From Nannocystis bainbridge (GTDB lineage: Bacteria > Myxococcota_A > Polyangia > Nannocystales > Nannocystaceae): DNA of 64,000 nt. The position numbers were made by a program, and so were the translations under genes. Below are positions 43,612 through 52,817 of this stretch, piece after piece. The notes beneath the pieces were generated by a model, which did not search any database, was not told where the DNA came from, and saw only the letters and a program-made list of their open reading frames with translations. Each line of letters opens with the position of its first letter. Positions within the stretch are counted from its first letter, which is position 1. The DNA is taken from positions 2,196,001 through 2,260,000 of the forward strand of contig NZ_JAQNDL010000001.1 of assembly GCF_028368995.1 (NCBI RefSeq), written 5' to 3'.

Positions 43612-43842
43612 ATGGTCCCGCGTGGGGATAGGAAAAGCGCGAAGCCTCGCTCAGACAACGCCGCGGCGCTCGACCTGCTCACGGTCGACGAGGTCGCGAC
43701 CATGCTCAAGACCAGCCGCAAGGCCATCTATCACCGCATCAGCCGCGGCCAGATCCCGTCTGTGAGGCTCGGACGCAGCGTCTTCATCCGCCGCAGCGAC
43801 CTCGCCGCCTGCCTCGTGCCCGGCGCCTTCAACGACCCCTGA
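43612..43842 (+). CDS. Excisionase/MerR-type helix-turn-helix protein
   Basis: 76 residues. 'LLTVDEVATMLKTSRKAIYHRISRGQIPSVRLGRSVFIRRSDLAACL' is a complete HTH_17 (excisionase-family) domain, as in AlpA/Xis-type DNA-binding proteins. There is no integrase, att site or phage gene nearby, so it may be a stand-alone regulator. GGGAGGGC precedes the ATG. Confidence 0.85.
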   Translation: MVPRGDRKSAKPRSDNAAALDLLTVDEVATMLKTSRKAIYHRISRGQIPSVRLGRSVFIRRSDLAACLVPGAFNDP

Positions 43843-43894
43843 GCAGCCCACCACGCGGCGCGCCAGGGCCTCCCCCACGCCCCTGGCGCGCGCC

Positions 43895-45505
43895 TCACTT
43901 GCCGCGGGTCAGGTGCAGGCGGACCACCTGCAGCGTCGCCGTGAAGCCGCCGCAGCTGTCGCCCGCGCACACCTGCCACGCGCCCGGGGCCGCCGAGCCG
44001 GCCAGGCTCGCCAGATCGGGCCCGACCGCCGCGCCCGGGTTCGGCGTGTAGCTGCAGGCGCCGTCGTCCTCGCAGATCACGCCGTCGGTGCCGAGGCCGT
44101 CGCCCATCAGCTCCGCGTCCTTCGGGCCCGCGAGGCTGAACATCAGCGGCGCCGTCGCGGCGAGGTTGGAGCTGTCACCGCTGCAGCCCGAGCCGTCGTC
44201 GGTCGCCTCGGCGAGGCCCGGGCGGCTGACCAGCGTCACCGTCTCCGCCGCCGGCGACAGCAGCTTGATCGTCAGGTCGCCCGCGTAGCCGGTGTCGATC
44301 CCGACCTCGACCTCCACCCCCGCGACCACGTCGAACTCCGACGGCGGCACCATCAGCGTCGCGCAGGCCATCGTCGCCGGCGTGCCGTCGTAAGCCCCGT
44401 CCGCGAGCGCCATGCCGAGGTCGACCTCGGCGAACACCTCGACCTCGGTCGCGCCGGGGCAGTCCTCCGGATCGACCACCATCTCCGGGCACAGCGGCTC
44501 GAGCGCCTTCTGCAGCGCCGCCGCGTCCTTGTCGTCAGCCTCGGTCAGCGCCGCGCCGAGGTGCCCCAGCATCGCCACGAAGTCCGCCGAAGTGATCGGC
44601 GCCCCGCCCAGCATCTCGTTGCTGACCCCCATGTGCGCCGGCTGCATCGCCCGACACGGCGCCGCCGCGCTCACCCCCGGCTCGACGCCCGCCGGCGCAT
44701 CGACCTCGGAGCCGTAGACCGCCGGCCCGTCGACGTCCGCCAGCTGCCTCACGAGACATGTCCCAAGGCGCACGTCGTCGACCCCGGCGAAGAACCCCGA
44801 CAGCGCCGCGTCGCCCGTCACGCTCGCCAGCCACGCGCCCGTCACCGCCTGCAGCCCCGGCTTGCGACCGAGGCGCTGGTACAGCGTCGCGTCGTCGCCG
44901 GGATCCTCGACCACCTCGCCGGCCAGCGCCGTCAGCGAGTCGAGCAGCGCCGCCCGGTCGGCCTCGGTCAGCTCCTGGCCCGGCCCGGCCTGGTGGGCGT
45001 CGAGCGCCGTCGCCACGTCGGCCACGAAGTCGGCGAAATCGATCGCCGACACCCCGAGCCCCGCGTGGGCCGACTGCATGCCCTTGCACGTGTAGGTCGC
45101 GCCCGGGCAGCCCGCGAGCGTCGCCAGTTGGTCGACCAGGCAGCCGAGGAAGCGGCCGCCGTCGAACTCCGCGTTGAGGAAATAGGCGTTGATGCGGTCG
45201 TCGGCGACCACCTGGCCGGCGATCGCCACCGCCAGCGCCTCGGCCCCGTCCGGCCCGCCGAGGCGCGTGCAAAGCCCGTCGTCGATCGGCCCGGTGGTCG
45301 TCCCGACCGTCGGCTCGCCCGTGCTCGTCTCGCTCGTGACCGTGCCGGTGCTCGTCGTCAGCGGCGGCGTCGTCGTCGAAGCCGTGGTCTCACCGCCGGT
45401 CGTCGCCTCGCTCGAGGTCGTCGGCTGCCCGGTCGGCTGGGCCACGTCGTCGGCGCAGCCGGCGGCCAGCGCGAGTGCGAGGGCGAGCCCAGGCTTGGTC
45501 CGCAT
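43895..45505 (-). CDS. Lipoprotein with two truncated-haemoglobin-like domains and a P-domain-like C-terminus
   Basis: 536 residues. Lipobox LALAAGC17, a Thr-rich linker to ~75, then two domains matching group I truncated globins. Domain 1 (~77-172) is 'CTRLGGPDGAEALAVAIAGQVVADDRINAYFLN', with His147 in 'MQSAHAGLGVS' at the proximal position. Domain 2 (~208-350) is 'YQRLGRKPGLQAVTGAWLASVTGDAALSGFFAGVD', with His291 in 'MQPAHMGVS'. Residues ~400-530 resemble a proprotein-convertase P domain ('GYAGDLTIKLLSPAAETVTLVSRPG', 'APGAWQVCAGDSCGGFTATL'). Haem binding outside the cytoplasm is inferred. Function might be haem, O2 or NO handling at the surface. Confidence 0.78.
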   Translation of the reverse strand: MRTKPGLALALALAAGCADDVAQPTGQPTTSSEATTGGETTASTTTPPLTTSTGTVTSETSTGEPTVGTTTGPIDDGLCTRLGGPDGAEALAVAIAGQVVADDRINAYFLNAEFDGGRFLGCLVDQLATLAGCPGATYTCKGMQSAHAGLGVSAIDFADFVADVATALDAHQAGPGQELTEADRAALLDSLTALAGEVVEDPGDDATLYQRLGRKPGLQAVTGAWLASVTGDAALSGFFAGVDDVRLGTCLVRQLADVDGPAVYGSEVDAPAGVEPGVSAAAPCRAMQPAHMGVSNEMLGGAPITSADFVAMLGHLGAALTEADDKDAAALQKALEPLCPEMVVDPEDCPGATEVEVFAEVDLGMALADGAYDGTPATMACATLMVPPSEFDVVAGVEVEVGIDTGYAGDLTIKLLSPAAETVTLVSRPGLAEATDDGSGCSGDSSNLAATAPLMFSLAGPKDAELMGDGLGTDGVICEDDGACSYTPNPGAAVGPDLASLAGSAAPGAWQVCAGDSCGGFTATLQVVRLHLTRGK

Positions 45506-45622
45506 CTCCGCATCTAAGCACGAAGGCCGGGCGCGCGCCGCCGGCAAACCGTTCGCGCCGGGCCCATGCGCTGCCGGACCACGCCGCACTCCCGCATCCT
45601 CCCCGACGTCGGGTCGGGCCCG

Positions 45623-46435
45623 TCAGCCGGTCGCCACCAGCAGCGGCGCCGACGCCCGCGAGCGTTCGCGGCGCATGTCGCGGAACACCAGCGCGTAGCG
45701 GGCCCGGTCGGCGTGCACCCGCAGCCACGCGTCGAGGCTCGGCTGCGCGTGCGCGTCGAGCATCTGCCGCATCGCCGCGACCACGCTCTCGTGCAGCTCG
45801 GGCGGCGTCAGCGTGCCGTCCATGTAGCGGACCAGCGCCGGCGCCCGGGCGGCGCTCTGCTCGCGCAGGCCCTGCCACTTGTCGCTCGTGAACTCGACCG
45901 ACGAGTCGCAGTGGTCGGCGGCCAGGCGCGCCATCTGGGCCCAGTCACCCTCCTCCGCGAGCCGCCGGATCTGCGCCCCGATCAGCCCGAACACCTCCGG
46001 GTGGATCGCCAGGATCTCGTGCGTCGGCTCGGCCGACAGCCACGCGTCGGGCTCCTCGACGAACACCGCCCCGACCAGGCCGGAGGCCAGCGGCAGGGCG
46101 CAGGTCAGGTGCTGCAGCCCGAACGAGATGGCCCGCCAGCGGTCGCGGATCTCGTGCTGCCACAGCGTGTTGACCAGCGGCGCCAGCTGATCGGGCGCGG
46201 CCATCATCCGCGCCACTCGCCGCTGCGGGCTCCCGATCGTCGGTCGGTAGGCCTCGAGCACGCGCGGCTGGGTGAACAGCAGGCGCCACTCACCGCTCAG
46301 CAGCTCGACGCGACGAAAGTCGCGGCCGATCAGGTCCAGGACCTGATCGCGGCTGGCCGTGGCCAGCTGGTGCAGCAGAACGTCCTCGATGTCGAGGTAG
46401 CGCTCGCTGCGTATGAGGTACGCGTGGCAGCGCAA
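45623..46435 (-). CDS. Hypothetical cytoplasmic protein
   Basis: About 270 residues from TTG 46435 (MRCHAYLIRSERYLDIEDVLL); the longer upstream frame runs through the hairpin-repeat area and is not credible as protein. Soluble and helical, with 'LFTQPRVLEAYRPTIGSP', 'HEIRDRWRAISFGLQHLTCALPL' and many Trp and Arg residues. I do not recognise the family. The start codon is uncertain. Confidence 0.65.
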   Translation of the reverse strand: MRCHAYLIRSERYLDIEDVLLHQLATASRDQVLDLIGRDFRRVELLSGEWRLLFTQPRVLEAYRPTIGSPQRRVARMMAAPDQLAPLVNTLWQHEIRDRWRAISFGLQHLTCALPLASGLVGAVFVEEPDAWLSAEPTHEILAIHPEVFGLIGAQIRRLAEEGDWAQMARLAADHCDSSVEFTSDKWQGLREQSAARAPALVRYMDGTLTPPELHESVVAAMRQMLDAHAQPSLDAWLRVHADRARYALVFRDMRRERSRASAPLLVATG

Positions 46436-47202
46436 GGCGCAGACGCTACCAGATTTGCCGCCCGACCTCAGCAGGAGACCCCGACCGGTCGAGAAAACTC
46501 CGGCCGCGGCCCGGTCGCTCGCCGTGGTTTTGCCGCCGAACGCCGCCACCGGCCTCGCAGCGGCCTTACGGGCCCGCGGGGACTCGAGCCCTCGCGCCTC
46601 GCTCCGGCCGCCATTCCACGGATCCGGCCGGTCAAAACGAGCCCGGGAGATCGCACATCCGCGCATCACCCCCCACCGCGGCGGCGCCGCCCCGCCTGTC
46701 CGAACGGACATGCCCCGAACCCGCGGCCGCCACACTCGTGCAATGGGACACACGTCCCGCGAGACATGGGCTCGCCCGCGCGGCCTCGTGCATCTTGCTC
46801 TCGGGACATGTCCCATTCGCCATGTTTTTTAAGACTTCCGCAGCATCGACGACATGTCCTTCACGACATGTCCATTCTGCCATCTGACCGCACTCCTGCC
46901 TCGTGCCGCCCCGCGACGCGACCCCGGAGCGCACCGCCTGTCCCGAGGCACATGTCCCAAACGCCAGATCCCCGGGCCCGCCGGCGCGCTCGCGCGCGAT
47001 CGTTCGCCGCGACACCGTGCAGCCGGCGGCACCGGGGCGAAAAGTCACTCCTCCCCGCCCCTGCCCCGCGAGCCGCCGCCACGCCCCTCTGCGGGCCTCC
47101 GTGACAATTTGCGCGGAATCGCGCGGCGAGGGCCCGTGCGTACCCGGGAGCACCCGGGCCCGCGTCGGGGGCGGCCCCGCGATATCCTCCGCTCCTCGCC
47201 AC
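46436..47202. repeat. 767-base gene-free spacer with many hairpin-family units
   Basis: Divergent space with units at 46696-46711 (CTGTCC-GAAC-GGACAT), ~46745 (GGGACACACGTCCC), 46803-46814 (perfect palindrome GGGACATGTCCC, followed by GCCATGT and T6), 46851-46872 (two direct GACATGTCC) and ~46938-46970 (CCTGTCCCGAGGCACATGTC). Longer open frames here are Arg/Pro-rich by-products of these repeats. Confidence 0.65.
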
Positions 47203-48891
47203 ATGATCCAGCTCCACTCCGATCCCGCCATCGCCGAGCAGCAGATCGAGGCCCTGATCTTCTACCTCACGACCCTCGGCTACATCGACACCGAGTTCGA
47301 CATCCGCGAGAAGGCGTTCGTGCGGGCCTTCCTGCGCGAGCTGGTGACGGCGCGCATCGACGAGGGCGGCCCGCTCGACGCCGAGCTGCGGTTCGAGCGG
47401 ATCGAGAACCAGCACGAGCACTACCTCCAGCGGTTCCAGGAGATCGATCGCGAGATCAAGAGCCTGCTGACCGAGGCCGTCGCCGACGGCGAGGACCCGC
47501 AGCGGTTCGTCGTCTCGCAGCTCAAGCTGCGCTGCTTCGAGATGTTCCAGGGGCTCGACGAGGCGGGCCGGCAGCACCTGCTCGAGGTCGTCGACCGCTT
47601 CATCGAGGCCGACGGCCAGGTCCACCCGGACGAGGCCTCGTTCCGCAACGACCTCGCCGAGCTGCTCGGCGCCGAGCTGATCCTCGACGACAGCGCGCTC
47701 GAGAGCGTCAGCATCGAAGTCAAGGACCCGATCCAGCTGAGCGTGCCGGCGCAGGACAACCACCCGTTCTTCGCCAAGTTCGAGTACCACTACTCCGCCG
47801 ACCCGAGTCAGCTGCAGCGGCAGTTCGCCGTCGACCTCGCGCTGCTCGACAAGGTCGAGGAGAAGTGGGAGGAGTACCGCGTCCGCGGCCGCGGCCGGCT
47901 CGAGGGTCACGCCAGCGTGGCCGACTTCGCCGGAGGCGACGAGTTCCTCGACGAGCACGTCTACGTCCTCCCGGCCAAACCCGGCCGCCACTACGAGCTC
48001 ATCGTGCTCGGCGACCTGCACGGCTGCTACTCGTGCCTCAAGGCCGCCGTCCACCAGAGCAACTTCTTCGAGAAGGTCCGCCGCTTCAAGGCCGACCCCG
48101 AAAACAACCCCGACGTCCGCCTGGTCCTGCTCGGCGACTACATCGACCGCGGACGCTTCAGCTACAACGGCGTCCTGCGCACGATCTTGAACCTGTTCCT
48201 CGCCGCACCCGACCACGTGTTCGTGCTGCGCGGCAACCACGAGTACTACATCGAGTACCAGGGCAAGGTGTACGGCGGCGTGCGCCCGGCCGAGGCGATC
48301 AACACCCTCACCCCGCACCTCGGCGCCGACGTGTTCGGCCGCTTCCTCGACTTCTTCGACGCCATGCCGAACATGCTGCTGTTCGACCAGATGCTGTTCG
48401 TGCACGCCGGCATCCCGCGTGACAGCCTGGTGGCCGAGAAGTGGACCGACCTGGCGTCGCTGAACCGCGAGGACATTCGCTTCCAGATGCTGTGGAGCGA
48501 CCCGAGCAGGGCCGACATGGTCCCCGACGAGCTGCAAAAGGCCTCCGCCCGGTTCGCCTTCGGCCGCCTGCAGTTCCGCAAGTTCATGCAGCGGATCGGC
48601 TGCAACGTGCTGGTGCGCGGCCACGAGAAGGTCAACGCCGGCTTCAAGAACCACTACGGCGACGCCGACATCCGCCTGTTCACCCTGTTCTCCGCCGGCG
48701 GCGTCAACAACGACGACCTGCCGCAGGACAGCAACTACCGCGACGTCCGGCCGATGGCGCTCACCGTCACCAGCAAGGACGGCCTCGTCGAGGCCGTCCC
48801 GTGGGCCATCGACTACGACCGCTACCAGGACCCGCAGCGCAACAACTTCTTCAGCAGCGCCCCCGAGATCGACATCACCCCGCACGGGTGA
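47203..48891 (+). CDS. TerB-like domain fused to PPP-family Ser/Thr phosphatase
   Basis: 562 residues. The N-terminal ~160 are all-helical and TerB-like ('IFYLTTLGYIDTEFDIREKAFVRAFLRELV', later 'VVDRFIEADGQVHPDEASF'), a metal- or membrane-associated fold. Residues ~262-500 are a PPP phosphatase: GDLHG 270-274, GDYIDRG 311-317, RGNHE 343-347, later 'FVHAGIP' and 'VLVRGHEKV', supplying both metal sites. It dephosphorylates Ser/Thr or small substrates; the target may relate to kinases such as the one at 50252. ATG 47203 begins the folded protein. Confidence 0.88.
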   Translation: MIQLHSDPAIAEQQIEALIFYLTTLGYIDTEFDIREKAFVRAFLRELVTARIDEGGPLDAELRFERIENQHEHYLQRFQEIDREIKSLLTEAVADGEDPQRFVVSQLKLRCFEMFQGLDEAGRQHLLEVVDRFIEADGQVHPDEASFRNDLAELLGAELILDDSALESVSIEVKDPIQLSVPAQDNHPFFAKFEYHYSADPSQLQRQFAVDLALLDKVEEKWEEYRVRGRGRLEGHASVADFAGGDEFLDEHVYVLPAKPGRHYELIVLGDLHGCYSCLKAAVHQSNFFEKVRRFKADPENNPDVRLVLLGDYIDRGRFSYNGVLRTILNLFLAAPDHVFVLRGNHEYYIEYQGKVYGGVRPAEAINTLTPHLGADVFGRFLDFFDAMPNMLLFDQMLFVHAGIPRDSLVAEKWTDLASLNREDIRFQMLWSDPSRADMVPDELQKASARFAFGRLQFRKFMQRIGCNVLVRGHEKVNAGFKNHYGDADIRLFTLFSAGGVNNDDLPQDSNYRDVRPMALTVTSKDGLVEAVPWAIDYDRYQDPQRNNFFSSAPEIDITPHG

Positions 48892-48895
48892 GCGG

Positions 48896-49663
48896 TCACG
48901 GGCCGGTGACCGTGTCGCCGGCGCAGTTGATCGTGACCTCGAGCGGCAGGTCGTTCGGGTCGTCGACGCGGACCGCCGCGAACGTCGACCCGTCGAGGGA
49001 CGACATGAGCGGGCTCAGCAGGTCGCCCGTGATCGCCCCGCAGTAAAAATCGTCTGTGAAGACGGCGCTGGTCATGGTGAGCGCGGCGACGATGTCGCCC
49101 CCGGTGATCGGGTTGGCCGCGCCGGAGACGAACACCTCGCCGAGGTCGAGCACGAACACCCCGTCCTCGACCACGACCGCCTCGAACACCAGCGCCTCGC
49201 CGACCGGCGTGCGCGGCTTCGTCACCTGGCCCTGATCCAGCGCCAGCGGCTGCAGCTCGGTGCGCAGCAGCAGCTGGCCGCCCTGACCGGTCCAGGTGTT
49301 GGAGGCGAGGAACTGGACCGGCAGCTCGGGAGAGATGATGGTCGACACCGCCAGCAAGTACCGCCCCGACTGCTCCGGCAGGTCGTCCGTGGTCGTGTCC
49401 GGGAGCGTCGGGTCGCCGGTGTCGAGCGCCGTCGTCGAGGTCGGCAGCGAAGTCGTCGAGGTCGAGGTCGAGGTCGTGCCCGGAGCGGGCGGCGGATCCA
49501 CGGGCGGATCCACGGGCGGATCCACGGTCGACCCACCGGTCGACCCGCTCGCCTCGCCGGTGCCGCCCAGCGTCGCGCTGTCGAGCGGGTCGCGGTCGGT
49601 GCAGGCAGAGGTCGCTATCACCAGGGAGATCAGGGCGCACAGGCGCGGCGCAAGCAAAGCCAT
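48896..49663 (-). CDS. Lipoprotein with Pro-Pro-Val-Asp and Thr-rich linker
   Basis: 255 residues. The lipobox is LVIATSAC. The linker has a three-copy VDPP repeat (encoded by CGGATCCACGGG repeats near 49495-49530) and a Ser/Thr run. A ~150-residue beta-rich domain follows: 'QSGRYLLAVSTIISPELPVQFLASNTW', 'FVLDLGEVFVSGAANPITGGDIVAALTMTSAVF'. I know no family. It converges with the phosphatase gene, the stops being 4 bases apart. Confidence 0.78.
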   Translation of the reverse strand: MALLAPRLCALISLVIATSACTDRDPLDSATLGGTGEASGSTGGSTVDPPVDPPVDPPPAPGTTSTSTSTTSLPTSTTALDTGDPTLPDTTTDDLPEQSGRYLLAVSTIISPELPVQFLASNTWTGQGGQLLLRTELQPLALDQGQVTKPRTPVGEALVFEAVVVEDGVFVLDLGEVFVSGAANPITGGDIVAALTMTSAVFTDDFYCGAITGDLLSPLMSSLDGSTFAAVRVDDPNDLPLEVTINCAGDTVTGP

Positions 49664-50251
49664 GTCTGCGGCAATATCAACAAGGGCGGCCGCGCGCAAG
49701 CGATCGCCCGCGCCGCCCCCCGCAGCGCCGCCTCCGCGCCGGCCGAGACGTGGTCGCCCGCTGGTCTTCGACATGTCTCTCGGACCAGATCACGTCCGCG
49801 CCGTCCATCGGCCCCCGGGTCGGGCATCGCAGCCCCGCGACTGGCACGAATCCCCGGCCCGAAATCATGGCCCGCCCACTCCTTCGATTCGCCCGGGCCC
49901 GCCCGCGAGCCGGGCGCCCTCGGGCGCCCACGGGCGACCTCGTGGCGGCCGACGGGCGCCGCGAGTCGGCTCGCCCGGGTCGCCGTTCCTCGCCCGAACC
50001 GGCAAAGATCACCGCTCGCCGTTCGCCGAGAATGCGCGGACCTGCCGTCGCCGGCGAATCATCATACCGGTGACGTGCGACACCCGTCACCCGGCTGCAT
50101 ACGCAATGGACACCGACCTTATGGCGGTGTTCGGCCCACACCTCGGCGGGCCGACGACCCCACGCGGGGTTACCCGTGTTCCTGTGTCCAGAGCCGTTTC
50201 CGACCCGTAGCTTGCGTATCTTCGCATTCCGATCCTAGCCTTGGGTCGTCG
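49664..50251. other. Divergent lipoprotein/kinase spacer without supported gene
   Basis: 588 GC-rich bases. One hairpin-family unit (GACATGTCTCTCGGACCAG) near 49770 and a GGGCGCC-rich stretch at 49910-49945. A TTGCGT near 50213 and TAGCCT near 50236 may be the kinase promoter. Confidence 0.35.
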
Positions 50252-52720
50252 GTGCTGCTGTCCACGACGAACGCAGACTCCTCCCCCGACATCACCGACC
50301 CCAGTGAGGTCGTGAGGATCGGGCGGTACGTCGTGCTCGGCCGCGAAGGCGCCGGCGCGATGGGGGTGGTGTATCGCGCCTACGACGAGGCGCTCGACCG
50401 CAAGGTCGCGCTCAAGCTGCTGCGCGCCCCGGGGGCCGATCACAGCCAGGCGCGGGCTCGACTGCTGCGCGAGGCCAAGGCGCTGGCCCAGCTGTCGCAT
50501 CCCAACGTGGTCCAGGTCTACGACGTCGGCGAGTGGGGCGGCCTCGACTTCATCGCCCTCGAGTTCGTGCAGGGCCAGACGCTGCGCGCGTGGCAGTCGG
50601 AGCAGACGCGGAGCTGGCCGGAGATCCTTCAAGTGTTCGCGCAGGCGGGCCGCGGGCTGGCGGCGGCCCACGCGGCGGGCATGGTGCACCGCGACTTCAA
50701 GCCGGAGAACGTGCTGATCGACGGCCAGGGCCGGGTGTTCGTCGCCGACTTCGGCCTGGCGCGCTCGGTCGATTCGCCGCTGCCGGAGCAGTCGGTGGCG
50801 TCGCGCTCGAGCACCTCGCTGGCTCGCCTGACGGCGATGGGCTCGCTGGTCGGCACGCCCAAGTACATGGCGCCGGAGCAGTTCATGCGCATCCCGGCCG
50901 ACGCGCGCAGCGACCAGTTCGCGTTCTGCGTCGCCCTCTACGAGGCGCTGTTCGATCGGCGACCGTTCGTCGGCGAGACCGTCGACGACCTGCGCCACAG
51001 CGTCCTGCTCGGCAAGGTGCTGCCGCCGCCGGTGCTGACGATGGTGCCGCAGTGGTTGCAGGACCTGACGATGCGCGGCCTGGCCCGCGACCCGACCCGC
51101 CGCTTCCCTTCGATGGACGCGCTCCTCGCCGAGCTCGACCGCGTGCGCGGGCGCAGGCGCCTGATCGCCGCCGGCGTGCTCGCCCTCGGCCTCGGCGCCG
51201 CCTTCGCGTTCACGCGGACCGCCCCCGTGTGCCAGGGCAGCGACGACAAGCTCGCCGGCGTGTGGGACGAACGCCGCAGCCTCGCGCTGCACGAGGCCTT
51301 CCTCGCCACCGAGCTCCCGTTCGCCGCCCGGACCTCGAACCTGGCCCGCGAGGCGCTCGACGAATACGCCCGCGACTGGAAGACCACGCACAAGGAGGCG
51401 TGCCTGGAGCACCACCGCGGCGAGCAGTCGGACGCGGTGCTCGACCTGCGCATGACGTGCCTGCAGCGGCGGCTGACCGAGCTGGGCGCGCGCGTCGACG
51501 TGCTGGCCGAGGCCGAGGGCTCGACGGTGATCCACGCCGTCGACGCGGTCCGCTCGCTGACCCCGGTGACCGTCTGCAACGACCCGGCCCAGCTCTCCGA
51601 CGAGTGGCAGCGGATCGACGGCCTGCGCGCGCCGACCGAGGCGGCGCGGGTGCAGACGCTGCGCCTCAAGCTGGCCCACATCGTCGCCCTCGGGCGCGCC
51701 GGCCAGCTCCCGCGCGGCCTGGCCCTCGCCGAGGAGGCGGTGCGCGACGCCCAGGCGCTCGACCACCGCACCCTGCTGGCCGAGGCCCAACTGCAGCGGG
51801 GCTCGCTGCTGGCCGAATCGAGCGACGTCCTGGCGGCCGAGTCCGAGCTGCGGCGCGCCATCGTCACCGCCACCCGCAGCGACCACGAGGAGGTGCTGGC
51901 GCGGGCGATGGTCAAGGAGGTGTTCGTATTGGCCCACGCCGCCGACTCGTTCGCGGCCGCCGACCGCATGGCCGAACAGGCCGGCGCCCTGCTCGACCGG
52001 ATCGCCCCGCGCAGCCGCCTCGTCGGCGAGCTGCGCAACAACCTGGCCGTCTTGCGGTTTCAGCAAGGCCGCCGCGACGAGTCCGAGGCGCTCCATCAGG
52101 AGAACCTTCAGTTTCGCCGGGCGATCCTCCCGACCCACGATCCCGAGATCGCCATGACCCTCTGCAACCTCGGGGTCGACCTGCAGGAGCGGCGCCGCTT
52201 CGCCGAGGCCGCGGCGCTCCTCCGCGAATCGATGGACGTCTTCAGCGACGCCGTCGGCGAGCAGCACCCCTACACCTTGCAGTCGCTGGCCAACCTCGCG
52301 CTCGTGCAATTCGACAGCGGCGAATACGAGCTGGCCGCCGAGTCGCTGGCCGACTCGCTCGACGCCTGGATCGCCATCGTCGGCCTCGACAACCCCAGCA
52401 CCGCCGAGCCGCAATGCGTGGCCGGGCTGCTCGCCATCCGCGGCGGCGACGTCGTCGGCGGCCTCGGCAAGCTGCGACAAGCCCGCGAGCTGGGCGAGCG
52501 GCGCGGCCACTCGGCGGCCCGCTACCGCACCCGCCTGTCGCTCGCGCAGGCGCTGTGGGACCACGCGCCCGAGGAGCGCTCGTGGGCGCTCGTGCTGGCC
52601 CACGCGGCCGAGCACGACGCGATCGTGCTGGGCGACGCGCACCGGCGCCACGTCGCCCGCGAGTGGCTGGCCACGCGCGCGCACGGCGGGGCGACCGAGC
52701 CGAAGCTCTCCGCCCGTTAG
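50252..52720 (+). CDS. Hanks-type Ser/Thr protein kinase with TPR-like C-terminal half
   Basis: 822 residues from GTG 50252. Kinase domain ~25-290: glycine loop 'LGREGAGAMGVVYRA', Lys55 in VALKLL, catalytic 'HRDFKPEN' (~150), 'VADFGLAR', 'GTPKYMAPEQ' with an activation loop rich in Ser/Thr. A membrane helix follows near 318 (LIAAGVLALGLGAAFAF). The C-terminal ~480 residues carry tetratricopeptide-like units ('LRNNLAVLRFQQGRRDESEALHQENL', 'MTLCNLGVDLQERRRFAEAAALLRESM'). This is a typical myxobacterial sensor-kinase design. Confidence 0.92.
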   Translation: MLLSTTNADSSPDITDPSEVVRIGRYVVLGREGAGAMGVVYRAYDEALDRKVALKLLRAPGADHSQARARLLREAKALAQLSHPNVVQVYDVGEWGGLDFIALEFVQGQTLRAWQSEQTRSWPEILQVFAQAGRGLAAAHAAGMVHRDFKPENVLIDGQGRVFVADFGLARSVDSPLPEQSVASRSSTSLARLTAMGSLVGTPKYMAPEQFMRIPADARSDQFAFCVALYEALFDRRPFVGETVDDLRHSVLLGKVLPPPVLTMVPQWLQDLTMRGLARDPTRRFPSMDALLAELDRVRGRRRLIAAGVLALGLGAAFAFTRTAPVCQGSDDKLAGVWDERRSLALHEAFLATELPFAARTSNLAREALDEYARDWKTTHKEACLEHHRGEQSDAVLDLRMTCLQRRLTELGARVDVLAEAEGSTVIHAVDAVRSLTPVTVCNDPAQLSDEWQRIDGLRAPTEAARVQTLRLKLAHIVALGRAGQLPRGLALAEEAVRDAQALDHRTLLAEAQLQRGSLLAESSDVLAAESELRRAIVTATRSDHEEVLARAMVKEVFVLAHAADSFAAADRMAEQAGALLDRIAPRSRLVGELRNNLAVLRFQQGRRDESEALHQENLQFRRAILPTHDPEIAMTLCNLGVDLQERRRFAEAAALLRESMDVFSDAVGEQHPYTLQSLANLALVQFDSGEYELAAESLADSLDAWIAIVGLDNPSTAEPQCVAGLLAIRGGDVVGGLGKLRQARELGERRGHSAARYRTRLSLAQALWDHAPEERSWALVLAHAAEHDAIVLGDAHRRHVAREWLATRAHGGATEPKLSAR

Positions 52721-52817
52721 TCGACCGCGCGACTCTCGGTATTTCCTCTACGTATTTCCCCGAATGTGGGCAGGCGACCGCGAGCCGGCGCACCGGCTCG
52801 CGACGACATGTCGGCGC

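Noticed and set aside
43612..43842. Evidence for a prophage or integrative element around the excisionase-like gene
   Set aside because: No integrase, structural phage gene, tRNA target or flanking direct repeat was found between 40 and 47 kb.
46854..47202. N-terminal extension of the TerB-phosphatase
   Set aside because: The added residues come from hairpin-repeat DNA and are Arg/Pro-rich; the folded protein begins at ATG 47203.
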